Below are positions 1-10,987 of a stretch of 64,000 nucleotides of DNA, piece by piece. Source of the DNA: Adiantum capillus-veneris (lineage: Eukaryota; Streptophyta; Polypodiopsida; Polypodiales; Pteridaceae). The stretch lies in assembly GCA_014529385.2 (NCBI GenBank), contig CM043965.1, positions 18,179,912-18,243,911 on the forward strand, given 5' to 3'. Under the pieces are notes generated by a model. That model was not told the DNA's origin. It saw only the letters and a program-made list of their open reading frames with translations, and ran no database searches. Within the stretch, counting starts at the first letter, position 1. Each line of letters opens with the position of its first letter. The position numbers and the translations under genes are program-made.

Positions 1-2591
1 GTTCGATCCATCTATTATAGGTCGAGTTGTTGCCAATTATAACTCGTCGGACTCTGACGCTGGCAAACAAGCAGCAATCTTGCAACCCAATAGACGTGTT
101 CGCGGGCGCTTTGGTCAAGCAGCATATGTGAGGCCACAAGATGTAGCCTCTGACAGCTCGGGGGATGATCATGCAGAGCACATTCCCAACGAGGCAATGT
201 TTGAGCCCGAGATTGATGAAATGATCGAGACGATCATGGATTCAGAAAGGCTTATCTATGATGATATGAAAAGTAAAGCCGATACGCCATTGTATAATGG
301 AGCACGTATGTCTAGATTGAAAGCACTCCTGGTTCTTCTCAACATGCAGGCAAAGTTTGGATGGAGTGACACTAGCATCACAGCGCTTTTCAGGTGATCT
401 ATTACAATTAGTTTACTTTAATAAAACTCTAAATGTATAATGATCTGATAGATTTTTACACGACTGTATCATATTTTTATGTTGTGTAGATTGCTGAAAG
501 AGCACATACTACCAACTGACAATGTGATGCCAGATTCCCGAGATGAAGCAAGAAAGATTTTGCGAAACTTGGGGATGGATTACAATCCTATCCACGCTTG
601 TCCTAATGACTGCATTCTTTTCAGAGGGGAATACATAGACATGGAGAAGTGTCCGAAATGTGATTCCGAAAGATATCGAGTAGATCTCCACGGGACAAAA
701 ATTCCACAAAAGGTTTTGCGACATTTCCCTCTGCTTCCTCGCATCAAGCATTTCTTCGAATGTAAGTCCATGGCCACCCTAGCATCATGGCATGAGGAGA
801 ATAAATCTTCGGATGGTGTGCTACGAATTCCTGCAGATTGCGTAGCCTGGAAACATATAGATGGAACATGGTCGGATTTTGCCAGGGAAGCTCGAAATTT
901 GCGCTTAGGCCTGGCTATGGATGGCGTAAATCCATTTGGTCAAAGATCAACATCTTACAGTGTATGGCCCGTTGTCATCGTCAACTACAACATTCCTCCG
1001 TGGTTGACTACGAAGAAGGGGCACCTATGGCTAAGCTTGATTGTGCCAGGGCGATATAAAGTGGGGAATATGGATGTGTATCTTCGTCCACTATTGGAAG
1101 AGCTACAACAATTGTGGATTGGCATAGAGGTGGTGGATATGAGCCGACACACAGGACGACGGAATGCTTTGATCAGAGGCATTCTAATGTGGACCATGCA
1201 TGACTATCCCGGGCTAACAGAATGCTCAGGTGATCTATTGACACTCCTCACTCAGACACTGTAAATCTTGTTTTTTCCCATAGTTGATCTATTATCATGT
1301 GTATACATGCAGGGCTTCAAACAAGCGGATACAAAGCATGTGTCACATGTGGACCTAGACTGAATGCACGTAGGGCACCCTCACTGAAGAAGCAAATCTA
1401 CGAAGGTCATCAAGCGTATCTTCCAGAGAATCATGTGTTACGCGATGGCTTTTTGGGAAGAGATCCACCAAGGATGTCTGCACAAGCATGGTTAGAGCAG
1501 AAGGAGATGTGCGATGACGGATTGCCTCCAGGGATGAAGAGACTACCTCTATGGTACGAGTTACCATACTGGCCCCGACTCATGATCAATCACTTGCTCG
1601 ATCCAATGCACATATTCAAGAATGTGGGTAATCTACTATGGGACCATCTGACCGGCAAGAAAGATACTTTGGGAGCCAGAGTTGACCTTAGAAATGTGGA
1701 TCGTATGGAGCAATATTGGCCGCAAACAGCGTCTGATGGATCGTTAAAACTCCCTAAAGCACCATGGATTTTCACAGGAGCCCAACAACGCAAAGTAAAA
1801 GAGACCATTCGATCTTTGCGGACCCCCACTAGCGTAATGCACTCGCTCCGAACGTGTTTTACTAAAGAAGGAAAGCTTACTGGTTTGAAGTCAAAAAGCG
1901 ACAAAAAGCGTTTTACTCAAGATTGTGGAATCATGGCAAAATTTGAACAGTCTAGTCGACGACGTTCCTCTGATGCAGATCCTGTGGTGGCGGAACTCAC
2001 TTACTTCGGCACGCTGCAAGAGATTTTGAGGATCGATTACAGAGGATTTTTTGTCGACTTGTTCGACGTGCAATGGTTCAAGATAATCATGGAGGGTCGC
2101 AACGCTACTGTGCGTAGAGGAGAGTCTGGTTTTCTTGAGGTGGATTCTACTAAGAAATTGATTGACCTAAGAGACACTTTCGTACTACCCGAGCATTGTG
2201 AACAAGTATGTAAATAGTTAACATCCCCCTTTTACAAGTTATGTGCTTGAAAGCTCTCATGTAAGTTATGTGGCTCTGGCAGGTAATATTTCATCCTACA
2301 AAGTCTACATCAAACTGGTGGTACGTCATAGAGGTAGCCCCTCGTAGTGCAAGGACGTATGAAGGCTACCATGTGCCAATCACAACGGCATCAATGGAGG
2401 AGATCAGAGAAGATGCTCAATCAGAAGCCGTTGCGGTGGTGCCAGACGAGCATCAAGATGCTACTACTCTATATGGGGTGCATGCAGAGGAGCTACAAAA
2501 TGAAACAGAGGATATGTGTTTAAACGGAGAGCTCTATATAGATATAGGAAGTTATGCTGAGTTATGCGAGGATGAGAGAGAGATCTCTTAA
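1..2591 (+). pseudogene. CACTA main transposase (TnpD-like), copy 1, 5' partial, DUF4218 part deleted
   Basis: This encodes the CACTA transposase that binds and cuts the element ends. Exons inferred from GT-AG sites and matching copies are <1-393 (end of Transpos_assoc), 490-1229 and 1313-2205 (Transposase_21, then DUF4216) and 2283-2591 (end of DUF4216 region). Recognisable stretches are ACPNDCILFRGEY, the zinc-like CPKCDSERY, LAMDGVNPFG, IPPWLTTKKGHLWLSLIVPG and HLLDPMHIFKN. In exon 3 the text jumps from LTGLKS straight to KSDKKRFTQ: the whole DUF4218 exon and its flanking introns, present in the copy on the minus strand at 26.6-30.3 kb, are deleted without breaking the frame. No in-frame stop is visible in what remains. 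The window cuts the 5' end, so the start is unseen. Probably inactive because of the deletion. Confidence 0.85.
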
Positions 2592-2863
2592 AGCCACAAA
2601 TATTGTATTTGAACAATTTTGCTCCGTGTTGTAAAAGCTCTGGCTCTATAAGTACCTTCCATGGTGTATAACGCTCTTTTCTACTCGCGCTCACATCTTT
2701 TGATTGAAAATTCTGAGTTTTCGACTTGCCTCTTCTATCACTCAATTCATTGCGTCATTGTATTTATATGCGCCATTACGTCATTGTATTTAATGGTCTT
2801 TGCGTCATTGTCTACTCTATTCATTCAATATTAAGTTTAAATATTCGTGTGTTTAATGCAGGT

Positions 2864-3145
2864 ATGGATGATGAGGAGTTTCCTTCTTCTTTGTCACCGC
2901 AGCAGAGACAGTGGTACGTGGAGCGTCATCGCTCTGGCGCATCATCGCGCGTTCCTACTCCATCCGCATCTCCCTCTCTTTCGGAGCATTCGGCGCGCTC
3001 CGAAGCTTCGGCGTCGACGAGACGAGCTTCACACTCGTCTAGACACCGGCGCTCTAGTGGTGGCGGTGGCGGTTGTTGTGGGGATTCCACAACCGATGCC
3101 TCCACACCGCCTCATGTTCGACGAGGCTCTTTACCTAGACGTTAA
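2864..3145 (+). pseudogene. CACTA second gene (Transposase_24 type), truncated
   Basis: The start MDDEEF and the Ser/Arg/Pro-rich N-terminal region match the complete gene at 33221-34530. The reading continues to VRRGSLP and is then cut: from about 3135 the DNA is CACTA leader sequence, adding two foreign residues and a stop. The Transposase_24 domain is therefore absent. A splice acceptor (TTTAATGCAG) lies just before the ATG, as in the other copies, suggesting a 5' UTR intron. Known CACTA elements often carry a second protein that binds subterminal repeats; that role here is inference. Confidence 0.8.
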
Positions 3146-4209
3146 AGATTAGGTTATATGTAGACTTACATTAAATAAAATTTAGGTTTATTTTTAACTA
3201 GATTTACGTTTATTTACGCTAGATTTAGATTTACGTTATATTAGATTAGATTTAGGTCTCCATAGACTGCGATGCCTGCATGAAGCGGGTGAAGAAAGCC
3301 CTCAATGGAATATAGGGTATTGCTCGCTTCACTCATGGTGGGCTCCGTCGATCCAAAAGTACTGGTGAAATGTCTTCAGAAGATATGGAAGAAGGTGGAT
3401 CTTCACGGCGGCAAGAGTCACTACATCCCCGACACAATGACCATCTAGACAACCTCTAGTCATTCAACAGCAACTTCAAAGTTAGTAACAAGAGCAAGAA
3501 CGGTCTAAAGGGCCAATTTCTATCGTCAGATGTGGATGGAGATGAGGCAACGTCACCGTCGGAAGTTAACTCTCACATCTTTAGTGATGAGAATGCCAAC
3601 TCTTGCCGAGTTATGTGAAAAATTATGTGTTAAATCAGTTTTAAGGTTGTTATAATCCCTGTTAGTTTAGTTCTTTGTTTTTAATATAACATAATTAACG
3701 TTAGATTTAGATTTATGTTATATTAGATTAGACTTAGGTTTATTTAGGTTTACCCACACACACACACACACACACAAGAAGAAGAGAGTTTTAACGTCGT
3801 AGGAAACTATCCCAAAAGACGTTAAAGATTAGGTTAGATGTAGACTTACGTTAAATTAGATTTAGGTTTATTTTTAGTTAGATTTACGTTTATTTAGATT
3901 TACGCTTATTTACGTTAGATCGAGTCCACGCAAGAATTACTTACGGTTTAGGGTTTAGAGTTAGACGAACAGTGAAAAGATCTACTGTGAAACGATGTTA
4001 AGATGCTGTGAAGTGCTACAGCTAGAGAAGAGGCAAAGGGGTTTTGTCCACTACATGCAGTATCATGTAGACGTGGGTGTGTATATTTCTTGTACCCACA
4101 AATATAGGTATTGACCAATAAAGACGAGATTATAACCCGGTGGTTCTGATCTCCGTGCACCTCTAGACCGAGGTGTGCGGGGATTGGACATGACTAGACA
4201 ATGTGAGGT

Positions 4210-4276
<67 letters not shown>

Positions 4277-4343
4277 TATAAGACAAAGAATGCCAATAGA
4301 ATATTAAATTTGTTGTCCAGGTTATAAGTTTTTTATCCTCATT
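3141..4343 (+). promoter_or_regulatory. CACTA 5' leader/promoter region with A/T-rich minisatellite and telobox
   Basis: The stretch is shared with 23300-24348, 30311-31130 and 32053-32248. It contains degenerate repeats of the kind TTAGATTTAGGTTTA and TTTACGTTTATTTACG (3141-3260, 3690-3760, 3820-3925), a short CA tract (3753-3774), and a perfect telobox TTTAGGGTTT at 3947-3956, about 390 bp before the transposase ATG. Teloboxes are known plant promoter elements. A sequence around 3280-3620 resembles a coding stretch but has stops in every frame. No gene is supported here. Confidence 0.6.
4210..4275 (+). repeat. (GA)n microsatellite in CACTA 5' UTR
   Basis: About 56 bp of uninterrupted AG dinucleotides followed by a slightly broken purine run, ending about 70 bp before the transposase ATG. 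The same tract sits at the same place in the other copies (30379-30413 as CT, 32100-32180), so it belongs to the element and is not a random insertion. Confidence 0.95.
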
Positions 4344-6357
4344 ATGAGTAGTGACGAGGATGTGGGACCGTCCAACCGAAACACCTATCTCTCAACGAGG
4401 GTCTTATGTCCTTGTAATCAATGCAAGCATGGTGTGCGACGGACAAGACGTGTTTCTTTGCAGCACGTTCGCGAATTTGGCGAGTTCGATCCATCTATTA
4501 TAGATCGAGTTGTTGCCAATTATAACTCGTCGGACTCTGACACTGGCCAACAAGCAGCAATCTTGCAACCCAATAGACGTGTTCGCAGGCGCTTTGGTCA
4601 AGCAGCATATGTGAGGCCACAAGATGTAGCCTCTGACAGCTCGGGGGATGATCATGCAGAGCACATTCCCAACGAGGTAATGTTTGAGCCCGAGATTGAT
4701 GAAATGATCGAGACGATCATGGATTCAGAAAGGCTTATCTATGATGATATGAAAAGTAAAGCCGATACGCCATTGTATAATGGAGCACGTATGTCTAGAT
4801 TGAAAGCACTCCTGGTTCTTCTCAACATGCACGCAAAGTTTGGATGGAGTGACACTAGCATCACAACGCTTTTTAGGTGATCTATTACAATTAGTTTACT
4901 TTAATAAAACTCTAAATGTATAATGATCTGATAGATTTTTACACGACTGCATCATATTTTTATGTTGTGTAGATTGCTTAAAGAGCACATACTACCAACT
5001 GACAATGTGATGCCAGATTCCCGAGATGAAGCAAGAAAGATTTTGTGAAACTTGGGGATGGATTACAATTCTATCCACGCTTGTCCTAATGACTGCATTC
5101 TTTTCAGAGGGGAATACATAGACATGGAGAAGTGTCCGAAATGTGATTCCGAAAGATATCGAGTAGATCTCCACGGGACAAAAATTCCACAAAATGTTTT
5201 GCGACATTTCCCTCTGCTTCCTCGCATCAAGCATTTCTTCGAATGTAAGTCCATGGCCGCCCTAGCATCATGGCATGAGGAGAATAAATCTTCGGATGGT
5301 GTGCTACGAATTCCTGCAGATTGCGCAGCCTGGAAACATATAGATGGAACATGGTCGGATTTTGCCAGGGAAGCTCGAAATTTGCGCTTAGGCCTGGCTA
5401 TGGATGGCGTAAATCCATTTGGTCAAAGATCAACATCTTACAGTGTATGGCCCGTTGTCATCGTCAACTACAACATTCCTCCGTGGTTGACTACGAAGAA
5501 GGGGCACCTATGGCTAAGCTTGATTGTGCCAGGGCGATATAAAGTGGGGAATATGGATGTGTATCTTCGTCCACTATTGGAAGAGCTACAACAATTGTGG
5601 ATTGGCATAGAGGTGGTGGATATGAGCCGACACACAGGACGACGGAATGCTTTGATCAGAGGCATTCTAATGTGGACCATGCATGACTATCCCGGGCTAA
5701 CAGAATGCTCAGGTGATCTATTGACACTCCTCACTCAGACACTGTAAATCTTGTTTTTTCCCATAGTTGATCTATTATCATGTGTATACATGTAGGGCTT
5801 CAAACAAGCGGATACAGAGCATGTGTCACATGTGGACCTAGACTGAATGCACGTAGGGCACTCTCACTGAAGAAGCAAATCTACGAAGGTCATCAAGCGT
5901 ATCTTCCAGAGAATCATGTGTTACGCGATGGCTTTTTGGGAAGAGATCCACCAAGGATGTCTGCACAAGCATGGTTAGAGCAGAAGGAGATGTGCGATGA
6001 CGGATTGCCTCCAGGGATGAAGAGACTACCTCTATGGTACGAGTTACCATACTGGCCCCGACTCATGATGAATCACTTGCTCGATCCAATGCACATATTC
6101 AAGAATGTGGGTAATCTACTATGGGACCATCTGACCGGCAAGAAAGATACTTTGGGATCCAGAGTTGACCTTAGAAATGTGGATCGTATGGAGCAATATT
6201 GGCCGCAAACAGCGTCTGATGGATCGATAAAACTCCCTAATGCACCATGGATTTTCACAGGAGCCCAAGAACGCAAAGTAAAAGAGACCATTCGATCTTT
6301 GCCGACCCCCACTGGCGTAATGCACTCGCTCCGAACGTGTTTTACTAAAGAAGGAAA
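4344..6357 (+). pseudogene. CACTA main transposase, copy 2, 3' truncated with in-frame stop
   Basis: The start MSSDEDVGPSNRNTY is preserved, and exon 1 (4344-4876) carries the Transpos_assoc region with CPCNQCKHGVRRTRR. Exon 2 is 4973-5712 and exon 3 starts at 5796. Exon 2 has a TGA at 5046-5048 where the other copies have CGA, a C-to-T change at a CpG. Exon 3 stops being coding at about 6357, where the sequence switches to the 3' subterminal repeats of the element. All of DUF4218, DUF4216 and the second gene are missing. Otherwise it is nearly identical to copy 1, so the duplication is recent. Confidence 0.85.
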
Positions 6358-6491
6358 GCATATAGCGACGGTTATAGCAACGCTCTCGTAGCGACGCTAT
6401 TAGCGACGGTTTTAGCGATGCCGGGGGTTATAAAAACCCATTGTATTTCCGTCGCTAACAGCGTCACAAGAGCACACAACCTCTTGTAGTG
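6358..6491 (+). repeat. CACTA 3' terminal region (subterminal TAGCGACGC repeats plus terminal inverted repeat)
   Basis: Several copies of TAGCGACG/CGTCGCTA occur in both orientations, then CTCTTGTAGTG as the terminal inverted repeat. The same 'type 1' end is at 24349-~24640 (reverse) and ~34890-35118. Clusters of short subterminal motifs are the known binding sites of CACTA accessory proteins. Confidence 0.85.
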
Positions 6492-6965
6492 ATACCTCTA
6501 ATGTCCTACTAGCTCATTCAAGATCTCATTTTGGAATGGAAGAGGAAAATGATCCCTCTTTGTAGCAGAATTTAGAGACTATATTTAATCCACACACACC
6601 CTCCATTTACCATGTTTCTTAAAGGTCACCAGTATCGAGGACACCCACCCTTCATTTAACATGTTTCTTAAAGGTCACCAGTACCGAAGACACCCACTCT
6701 GAGTCCTCCATTGTGTAAGTGCACCCAACCTTTAACAATCTCTTTACTTCCTTCAACAAAGCATCTTGCTAAACCACTCCAAGCCTTCTCAGATTCAGCA
6801 CAACTAGTTTTCTACCTTCCTTTAGATGTATGCATTCTTGTGTCAGAGTGACTCCTTTGATGTGTTCGTATCTGTGATGAATTGGCTAGCATGTTTCCTT
6901 AGGACCTGCATGTAAGACTCCCTCTCTTCTTTAGATAAGTCTTTGGCTAACATGGTTTCTAACCC
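6492..6965 (-). pseudogene. Ty3/gypsy reverse transcriptase relic (minus strand)
   Basis: Read on the minus strand, broken frames give KEGRKLVVLNLRRLGVV, DALLKEVKRLL, EDSEWVSSVLVT, KKHGKWRVCVD and ATKRDHFPLPFQNEIL, the conserved N-terminal reverse transcriptase text of Ty3/gypsy elements. It ends at the CACTA insertion (6491) where the next conserved motif would begin. A 52-bp stretch of the coding sequence is tandemly duplicated (about 6600-6700), and several stops and frameshifts are present. The upper end blends into copia sequence near 6965; that boundary is approximate. Confidence 0.75.
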
Positions 6966-7499
6966 TGTCTCATTTAGTTTAGTTGTGGATTCAAAGGTTG
7001 TTTTAGATGCAAAACTTTGGCATGCATGTTTTGGGCATCTAAATTCTGCCAATTTTTTGCGTTTGGAAAAATTTAATATGGTTGCTTTTTTGCCACCTCT
7101 TGAAGCACCTTCGAAGCATGTTTGTGAAGGTTGTATTTTGGGTAAGATACATATTTCAAATTTTCCAAATAATGGTTCAATAAGGGTTACATGCAGGTTG
7201 CAACTTGTGCATAGAGATGTTTGTGGGTATATGCAAGCATGGGTATGTCCACTTAAAGGTAAGTCCGAAGTAGTCATGTGCTTCAAGAAATTTATGGCTA
7301 TGGCTAAAAATGTCTCTAAATGTAGTATTTCCCCCTCCATTTGGCGTATATGTCTCATGGGTTTAATGTATTTTTGGCTAGTCGAGGTATATAACGCCAA
7401 TGTAAAGTGCCATATATACCTCCACAAAATGGTCTTGTTGAAAGGAAAAACAAGTCACTTGTGGAGATGGCATGATGTATGGTCAAGAGTCCACATTTT
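6965..7499 (+). pseudogene. Ty1/copia pol fragment A: GAG-pre-integrase and start of integrase
   Basis: The frame starting near 6943 gives LWHACFGHLNSANFLRL and VCEGCILGK, the H-H-C-C zinc-binding GAG-pre-integrase domain (PF13976 type), then LQLVHRDVCG, the first Asp region of the integrase core. Further on, PPQNGLVERKNKSLVEMA (in a shifted frame, with a stop before CMVKSP) is the copia integrase Glu region. Between them much of the core is missing or scrambled. The frame breaks at 7500 where a TIR element is inserted; the integrase continues at 10988. Confidence 0.8.
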
Positions 7500-7639
7500 T
7501 TTTGGCTGAGTCTTGCCATACATGGAGCGAACTTTACCGAGCGAATGGAAAAATCGTGCGAGACTCATGAGAGAGAGTTATGTGAGGTGTAGGAAATCAC
7601 AAATCAGCACAAAACCACACCAATATATTGTTCAGTGAT

Positions 7640-7800
7640 TTTATACCATGGCTCGAGTACCATGGTAGTAAATATACATGGCCTGTAAAACCAAAACGTG
7701 AGATAAACTGAGCACAAAATTGATTTCATACTTGTATATTTCTTGAGTGCTTTCATACCATGGTAACAAATATACAAGGATCATAAACCAAAACATAGGT
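7640..7800. repeat. Diverged direct repeat with ATACCATGG core
   Basis: Two related stretches, about 7645-7705 and 7756-7796, share ATACCATGG, AAATATACA and AACCAAAAC in the same order. No coding potential is seen. Confidence 0.5.
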
Positions 7801-8804
7801 CAAAAGATAAAGATAAAAACTGACACGTGCAAAAATGTACGTGTGCATAAATATCCATAATAAAGTGGAATTTTCACAAGTGATCAAAGTGTTTTCCACC
7901 CAATGTTCTATGTCCTTGCTCTTTGATGTATCCTTCTATTCTAAGTGCTAACTTTAGGTCACTCACATTAAACCTTAAGCCTCAACTTTGGCATGTGGAA
8001 TGAGATTGCATAGTGGCATAGGAGACACTTGAAGTAGTTGAACACTCTTGTCTTAGGCAACATATCCTCCCCTATGTCCATGTTGAGGGTGTGGACCCAT
8101 GGTTATAACACATTATATGCCTCGGAAGTGTCATTGTTCTAATTGGACGACTCATTATTCAAACTCTCCCTGACATTAAGTAGGTCACTCTAAATGGAGC
8201 ATGTAAATCTTGCTAGTCCAAGTGTAGGCACACAACTGACCATCACTCCCTCTGCTTGATTTTTTGTGTAGACATGATGATACTAATAGTGGAAAACATT
8301 GCACATCTTCCATATGACACTCCTGCCTTATGCGACCACTCCCATATATATGTACAAGGACTCAAAAGGCTTTACATACCGCATGAGGAAGCAACAAAAA
8401 TGGTTTTTGCTTGGCACAAGTACATTATCCATATGTTTCTTGCAAAAGAAAATGGCAACATGTAGTGTAGTGTGGTGCACGTGCGCACACAGAGAAAAAA
8501 ATAGAGATTCTCAATCTCACTACTCCGTGCAATATGTAACTTGTGTGTGAAGCACAGAGTATGTATAGCGCACCCTTGTGCACAATAGACCACGTGGGTC
8601 CTCGACCTTCGGTGATGTCTATTTGAATCAAACCTAAAGGGAATTTTGTTTGTCCGTGAGATTGATTTTTTTAAAACACTCGAGCATATTTGATTGGAGA
8701 CCCGAAGCGAAGCGTAGCTGTGTGCACGTGATTCCCTGCCCGCTTATACGTGACTACAACACCCTTGCGGAGATGCCAGTGAAAGGCCTGCAGAAGGCAC
8801 AAGG

Positions 8805-8805
<1 letters not shown>

Positions 8806-8844
<39 letters not shown>

Positions 8845-8926
8845 CTCGTGAACTGCAGCCAAGATCAGTGCAGCGGATATTCTCTCTCTCTCTCGCTCTC
8901 TCTCTCTCGCTCTCTAGCGCAGCCCA
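8806..8926 (+). repeat. (CT)n microsatellites
   Basis: Two CT tracts (about 8806-8842 and 8881-8926) are separated by 40 bp of unique sequence. Open frames across them are low-complexity Leu/Ser runs and are not genes. Confidence 0.95.
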
Positions 8927-9198
8927 ACCAGGGGAGCATCCACGTGTTGCTGCCTAGGAGGTGCTAGAGAATGTACTACATGCGCACTGCCACTCAGGCT
9001 GAGGCTGAGCCAGGACCGACGACATTGCGCAGGCTTAGTGTGTACGATACAATACACGCAGGATGGGAAGAGCCCCACGGATTTGTATGATACAATACAC
9101 GCAGAGCAAAGCCTATGATTTTAGCATATTAGCCCTGAGCACTCCAAACTCCTCAAAACGGTGTCGTGGACTAATTTCAAAGTTTTTGGACCTCTTTC

Positions 9199-9199
<1 letters not shown>

Positions 9200-9244
<45 letters not shown>

Positions 9245-9347
9245 GAAGAAGAAGAGAAGAGACAAGAGAATTTTGACGTCGTAGGAAAATATCCCAAGAG
9301 ACCTCGAAGATCTATCTGACAAGAGTTGAATGTGTGTGTTTTTTTTT

Positions 9348-9406
<59 letters not shown>

Positions 9407-9411
9407 CGAGA
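9200..9411 (+). repeat. (GA)n, (GT)n microsatellite cluster
   Basis: Tracts of GA (9200-9241), GT (9345-9372) and GA (9371-9401) surround a short stretch, 9270-9330, that resembles part of the CACTA leader (GTCGTAGGAAA, ATCTA, GAGTTGAA; compare 23093-23150). This suggests an older exchange of leader sequence between element families. Confidence 0.8.
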
Positions 9412-9455
9412 GAGCGTTGTAGTTGGACTTCCCAGCCCATGCAAACTTTGCTCTC

Positions 9456-9846
9456 ATGGCTGCAACAACACGTAGGAAAACTGCAACGGTGGTAGATCAA
9501 GCCCCGTGACGAAGCTGTCAGTGTACAAGGTGGCCAAGGAGAAATCCCCTCTGTACAAGTTGCCTAAGGAGAAACCATCAATGATGGAGAAGGCGTTGAT
9601 GGAGAAGCCACGGATGGAGAAGTCCCCAATATACAAAACCCTGGTGTAGAAGCTACCTTTGTACAAGCCCCCTCTCTACAAGTCCCCATCCTACGAGCCC
9701 AGCCCTACTACAAGCACCCCTACTTCCCCAAGTTCAAGCTCCCAAAATTCACCCTTTCTAAGTTCAAGCTGCCTAAGCTCAAGTTGCCCAAGTTCAAGTT
9801 TCCCTACTACAAGCCCAACTATCCCAGATATAAGTATCCCAACTAG
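9456..9846 (+). pseudogene. Captured fragment of a plant proline-rich cell-wall protein gene
   Basis: Two frames joined by one frameshift near 9705 give a repetitive Lys/Pro/Tyr-rich protein: KSPLYKLPKEKPSMMEK, LPLYKPPLYKSPSYEP, then YYKHPYFPKFKLPKF, KFKLPKLKLPKFKFPYY, ending YKYPN and a stop at 9844-9846. This is the style of plant structural proline-rich proteins (PPxYK repeats), with many Pro to Ser/Leu changes as expected from C-to-T decay. An early stop (GTG TAG) and the frameshift show it is dead. It lies within a non-autonomous TIR element, which is how Pack-MULEs carry host gene pieces. The protein class is inferred from composition and repeats; the exact source gene is unknown. Confidence 0.7.
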
Positions 9847-9976
9847 GAAAACCACCCCAACACTTGCTTACTCTCATCAACTTGCCTTGCCTTCAAGCTA
9901 GCTCCTATATTACCTTCCTTGCCGCTTTCCTATTATTTCAAATATTCTTTGTAAAGTGGTCATATTTTACTCATCC

Positions 9977-9979
9977 ATC

Positions 9980-10047
<68 letters not shown>
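9977..10047 (+). repeat. (CA)n(GA)n compound microsatellite
   Basis: CA repeats (9977-10007) run directly into GA repeats (10008-10047). Confidence 0.95.
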
Positions 10048-10048
<1 letters not shown>

Positions 10049-10127
10049 TCGGTGCAAGGTTTAAAAAGACTTTCCCATCGCTAGAGTGCCTCTAGTTTCA
10101 TATGAAGACCTAGAAGGGGGATGAATC

Positions 10128-10396
10128 TCACAATACCTAGGGTTCGAGGGAAAAAGAAGAACGCACTTTTGACTAGGTCCATCTATCCTCCATTGGTCTG
10201 ACTCAAAGTAACTCTCAACCTGGCTTGCCGATTTTCCTCCATGAGAGCTTCAAAAGCTCACAATACCTAGAAGGGTTCGAGGGAAAAAGAAGAACACACC
10301 AGATTTTGACTAGGTCCATCTATCCACCATTGGTCCGACTCAAAATAGCTCTCAACCTGGCTTGCCGATTTGCCTTCATGGGAGCTTCAAAGCTCC
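10128..10396 (+). repeat. Tandem duplication, about 135 bp x 2
   Basis: Unit 1 (10128-10258) and unit 2 (10259-10396) both run from CACAATACCTAG through GACTAGGTCCATCTATCC to GAGCTTCAAA(A)GCT, with a few substitutions and small indels. A (CT)n tract follows at 10407-10447. Confidence 0.85.
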
Positions 10397-10987
10397 AAAG
10401 CTTGGCTCTCTCTCTCTCTCTGTCTCTCTCTCTCTCTCTCTCACTCTCTGCCCCTTGCTAAATATTTTCACCCTTGGCTATTGTTTATCCAAGTCAGTGT
10501 TGGGCTCAACCAGGCGTGTTACAATCCCCCTCTCACTAATTAGCAACATCCTTTGCATCATCAACCCTTTAATTTCTCCATGGCTAATGTGGCAACTATA
10601 AGCATGGCTACTCACATCGATGTCCGCAAGGTCTGCCACCACCACATCCATAGTGTTGGGGCTTATGAGGAATCCATCCACACAGATGCCCTACGAATAT
10701 GAGTAGCATGGAATGGAGAATCTTTATAGAAAATTAAGCTTGAGTTGCTTTCAATGGGAATATGCCATCAATTAAAGGGGGTGCCACACTTAGGCAAGGA
10801 TGGCGGGCCAACCATCATTTGAACTATATATAGAAACACATACTTTCCCCTCTCATTATAGTGCTAACAAATAGTGAAAATACTCTCACTGCTTTGTGAT
10901 TTCCTATGTATTATTTTCTTCTATTTTGCTCGATTTTCGGGATCGCTCGTGAAAATTCACTTGGGGCATGGGATTTCTCTTTTGGCT

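Larger units (their letters stand above)
1..6491 (+). mobile_element. Composite CACTA (En/Spm) element, right part; left end outside the window
   Basis: The right terminus is the reverse complement of CACTACAAGAGG and ends at 6491, preceded by repeated GCGTCGCTA/TAGCGACGC subterminal motifs typical of CACTA transposons. The interior contains two head-to-tail partial copies: main transposase copy 1 and the start of the second gene (1-~3140), then a second 5' leader (~3141-4343) and a truncated transposase copy 2 (4344-~6357) joined directly to the 3' terminus. The junction near 3135-3140 fuses the second gene to leader sequence, so this is a rearranged composite and not two independent insertions. 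The element interrupts a minus-strand Ty3/gypsy relic. The 3-bp target duplication would be ATA on the right; the left side is not visible. Confidence 0.85.
7508..10979. mobile_element. Non-autonomous MULE- or hAT-like TIR element (Pack type), 3.47 kb
   Basis: It is inserted in the copia integrase with an 8-bp target duplication TTTTGGCT (7500-7507 and 10980-10987). The ends are imperfect terminal inverted repeats of about 100 bp: both begin GAG and share CCAT, GAGCGA, AAAATCG and further in GGAAATCACAAA. Long degenerate TIRs with an 8-9 bp duplication suit Mutator-like elements; an 8-bp duplication also suits hAT. No transposase is present. Contents are several microsatellites, a captured proline-rich-protein fragment, a 135-bp tandem duplication, and otherwise featureless sequence (7600-8780). 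Confidence 0.75.

Noticed and set aside
3280-3625. Possible exon in the CACTA leader (also 23450-23800, 30790-31000)
   Set aside because: Stops in all frames and no splice-supported reading; it may be an old coding remnant.
6843-7427. Long minus-strand open frame overlapping the copia fragment
   Set aside because: Only its last part (below about 6985) matches Ty3 RT lead-in sequence; the rest is the antisense of copia GAG-pre-integrase.
8650-10064. Several open frames of Leu/Ser, Arg/Glu or Thr/His runs
   Set aside because: They are translations of CT, GA, CA and GT microsatellites; coding signal outside the repeats is absent except for the proline-rich-protein fragment.
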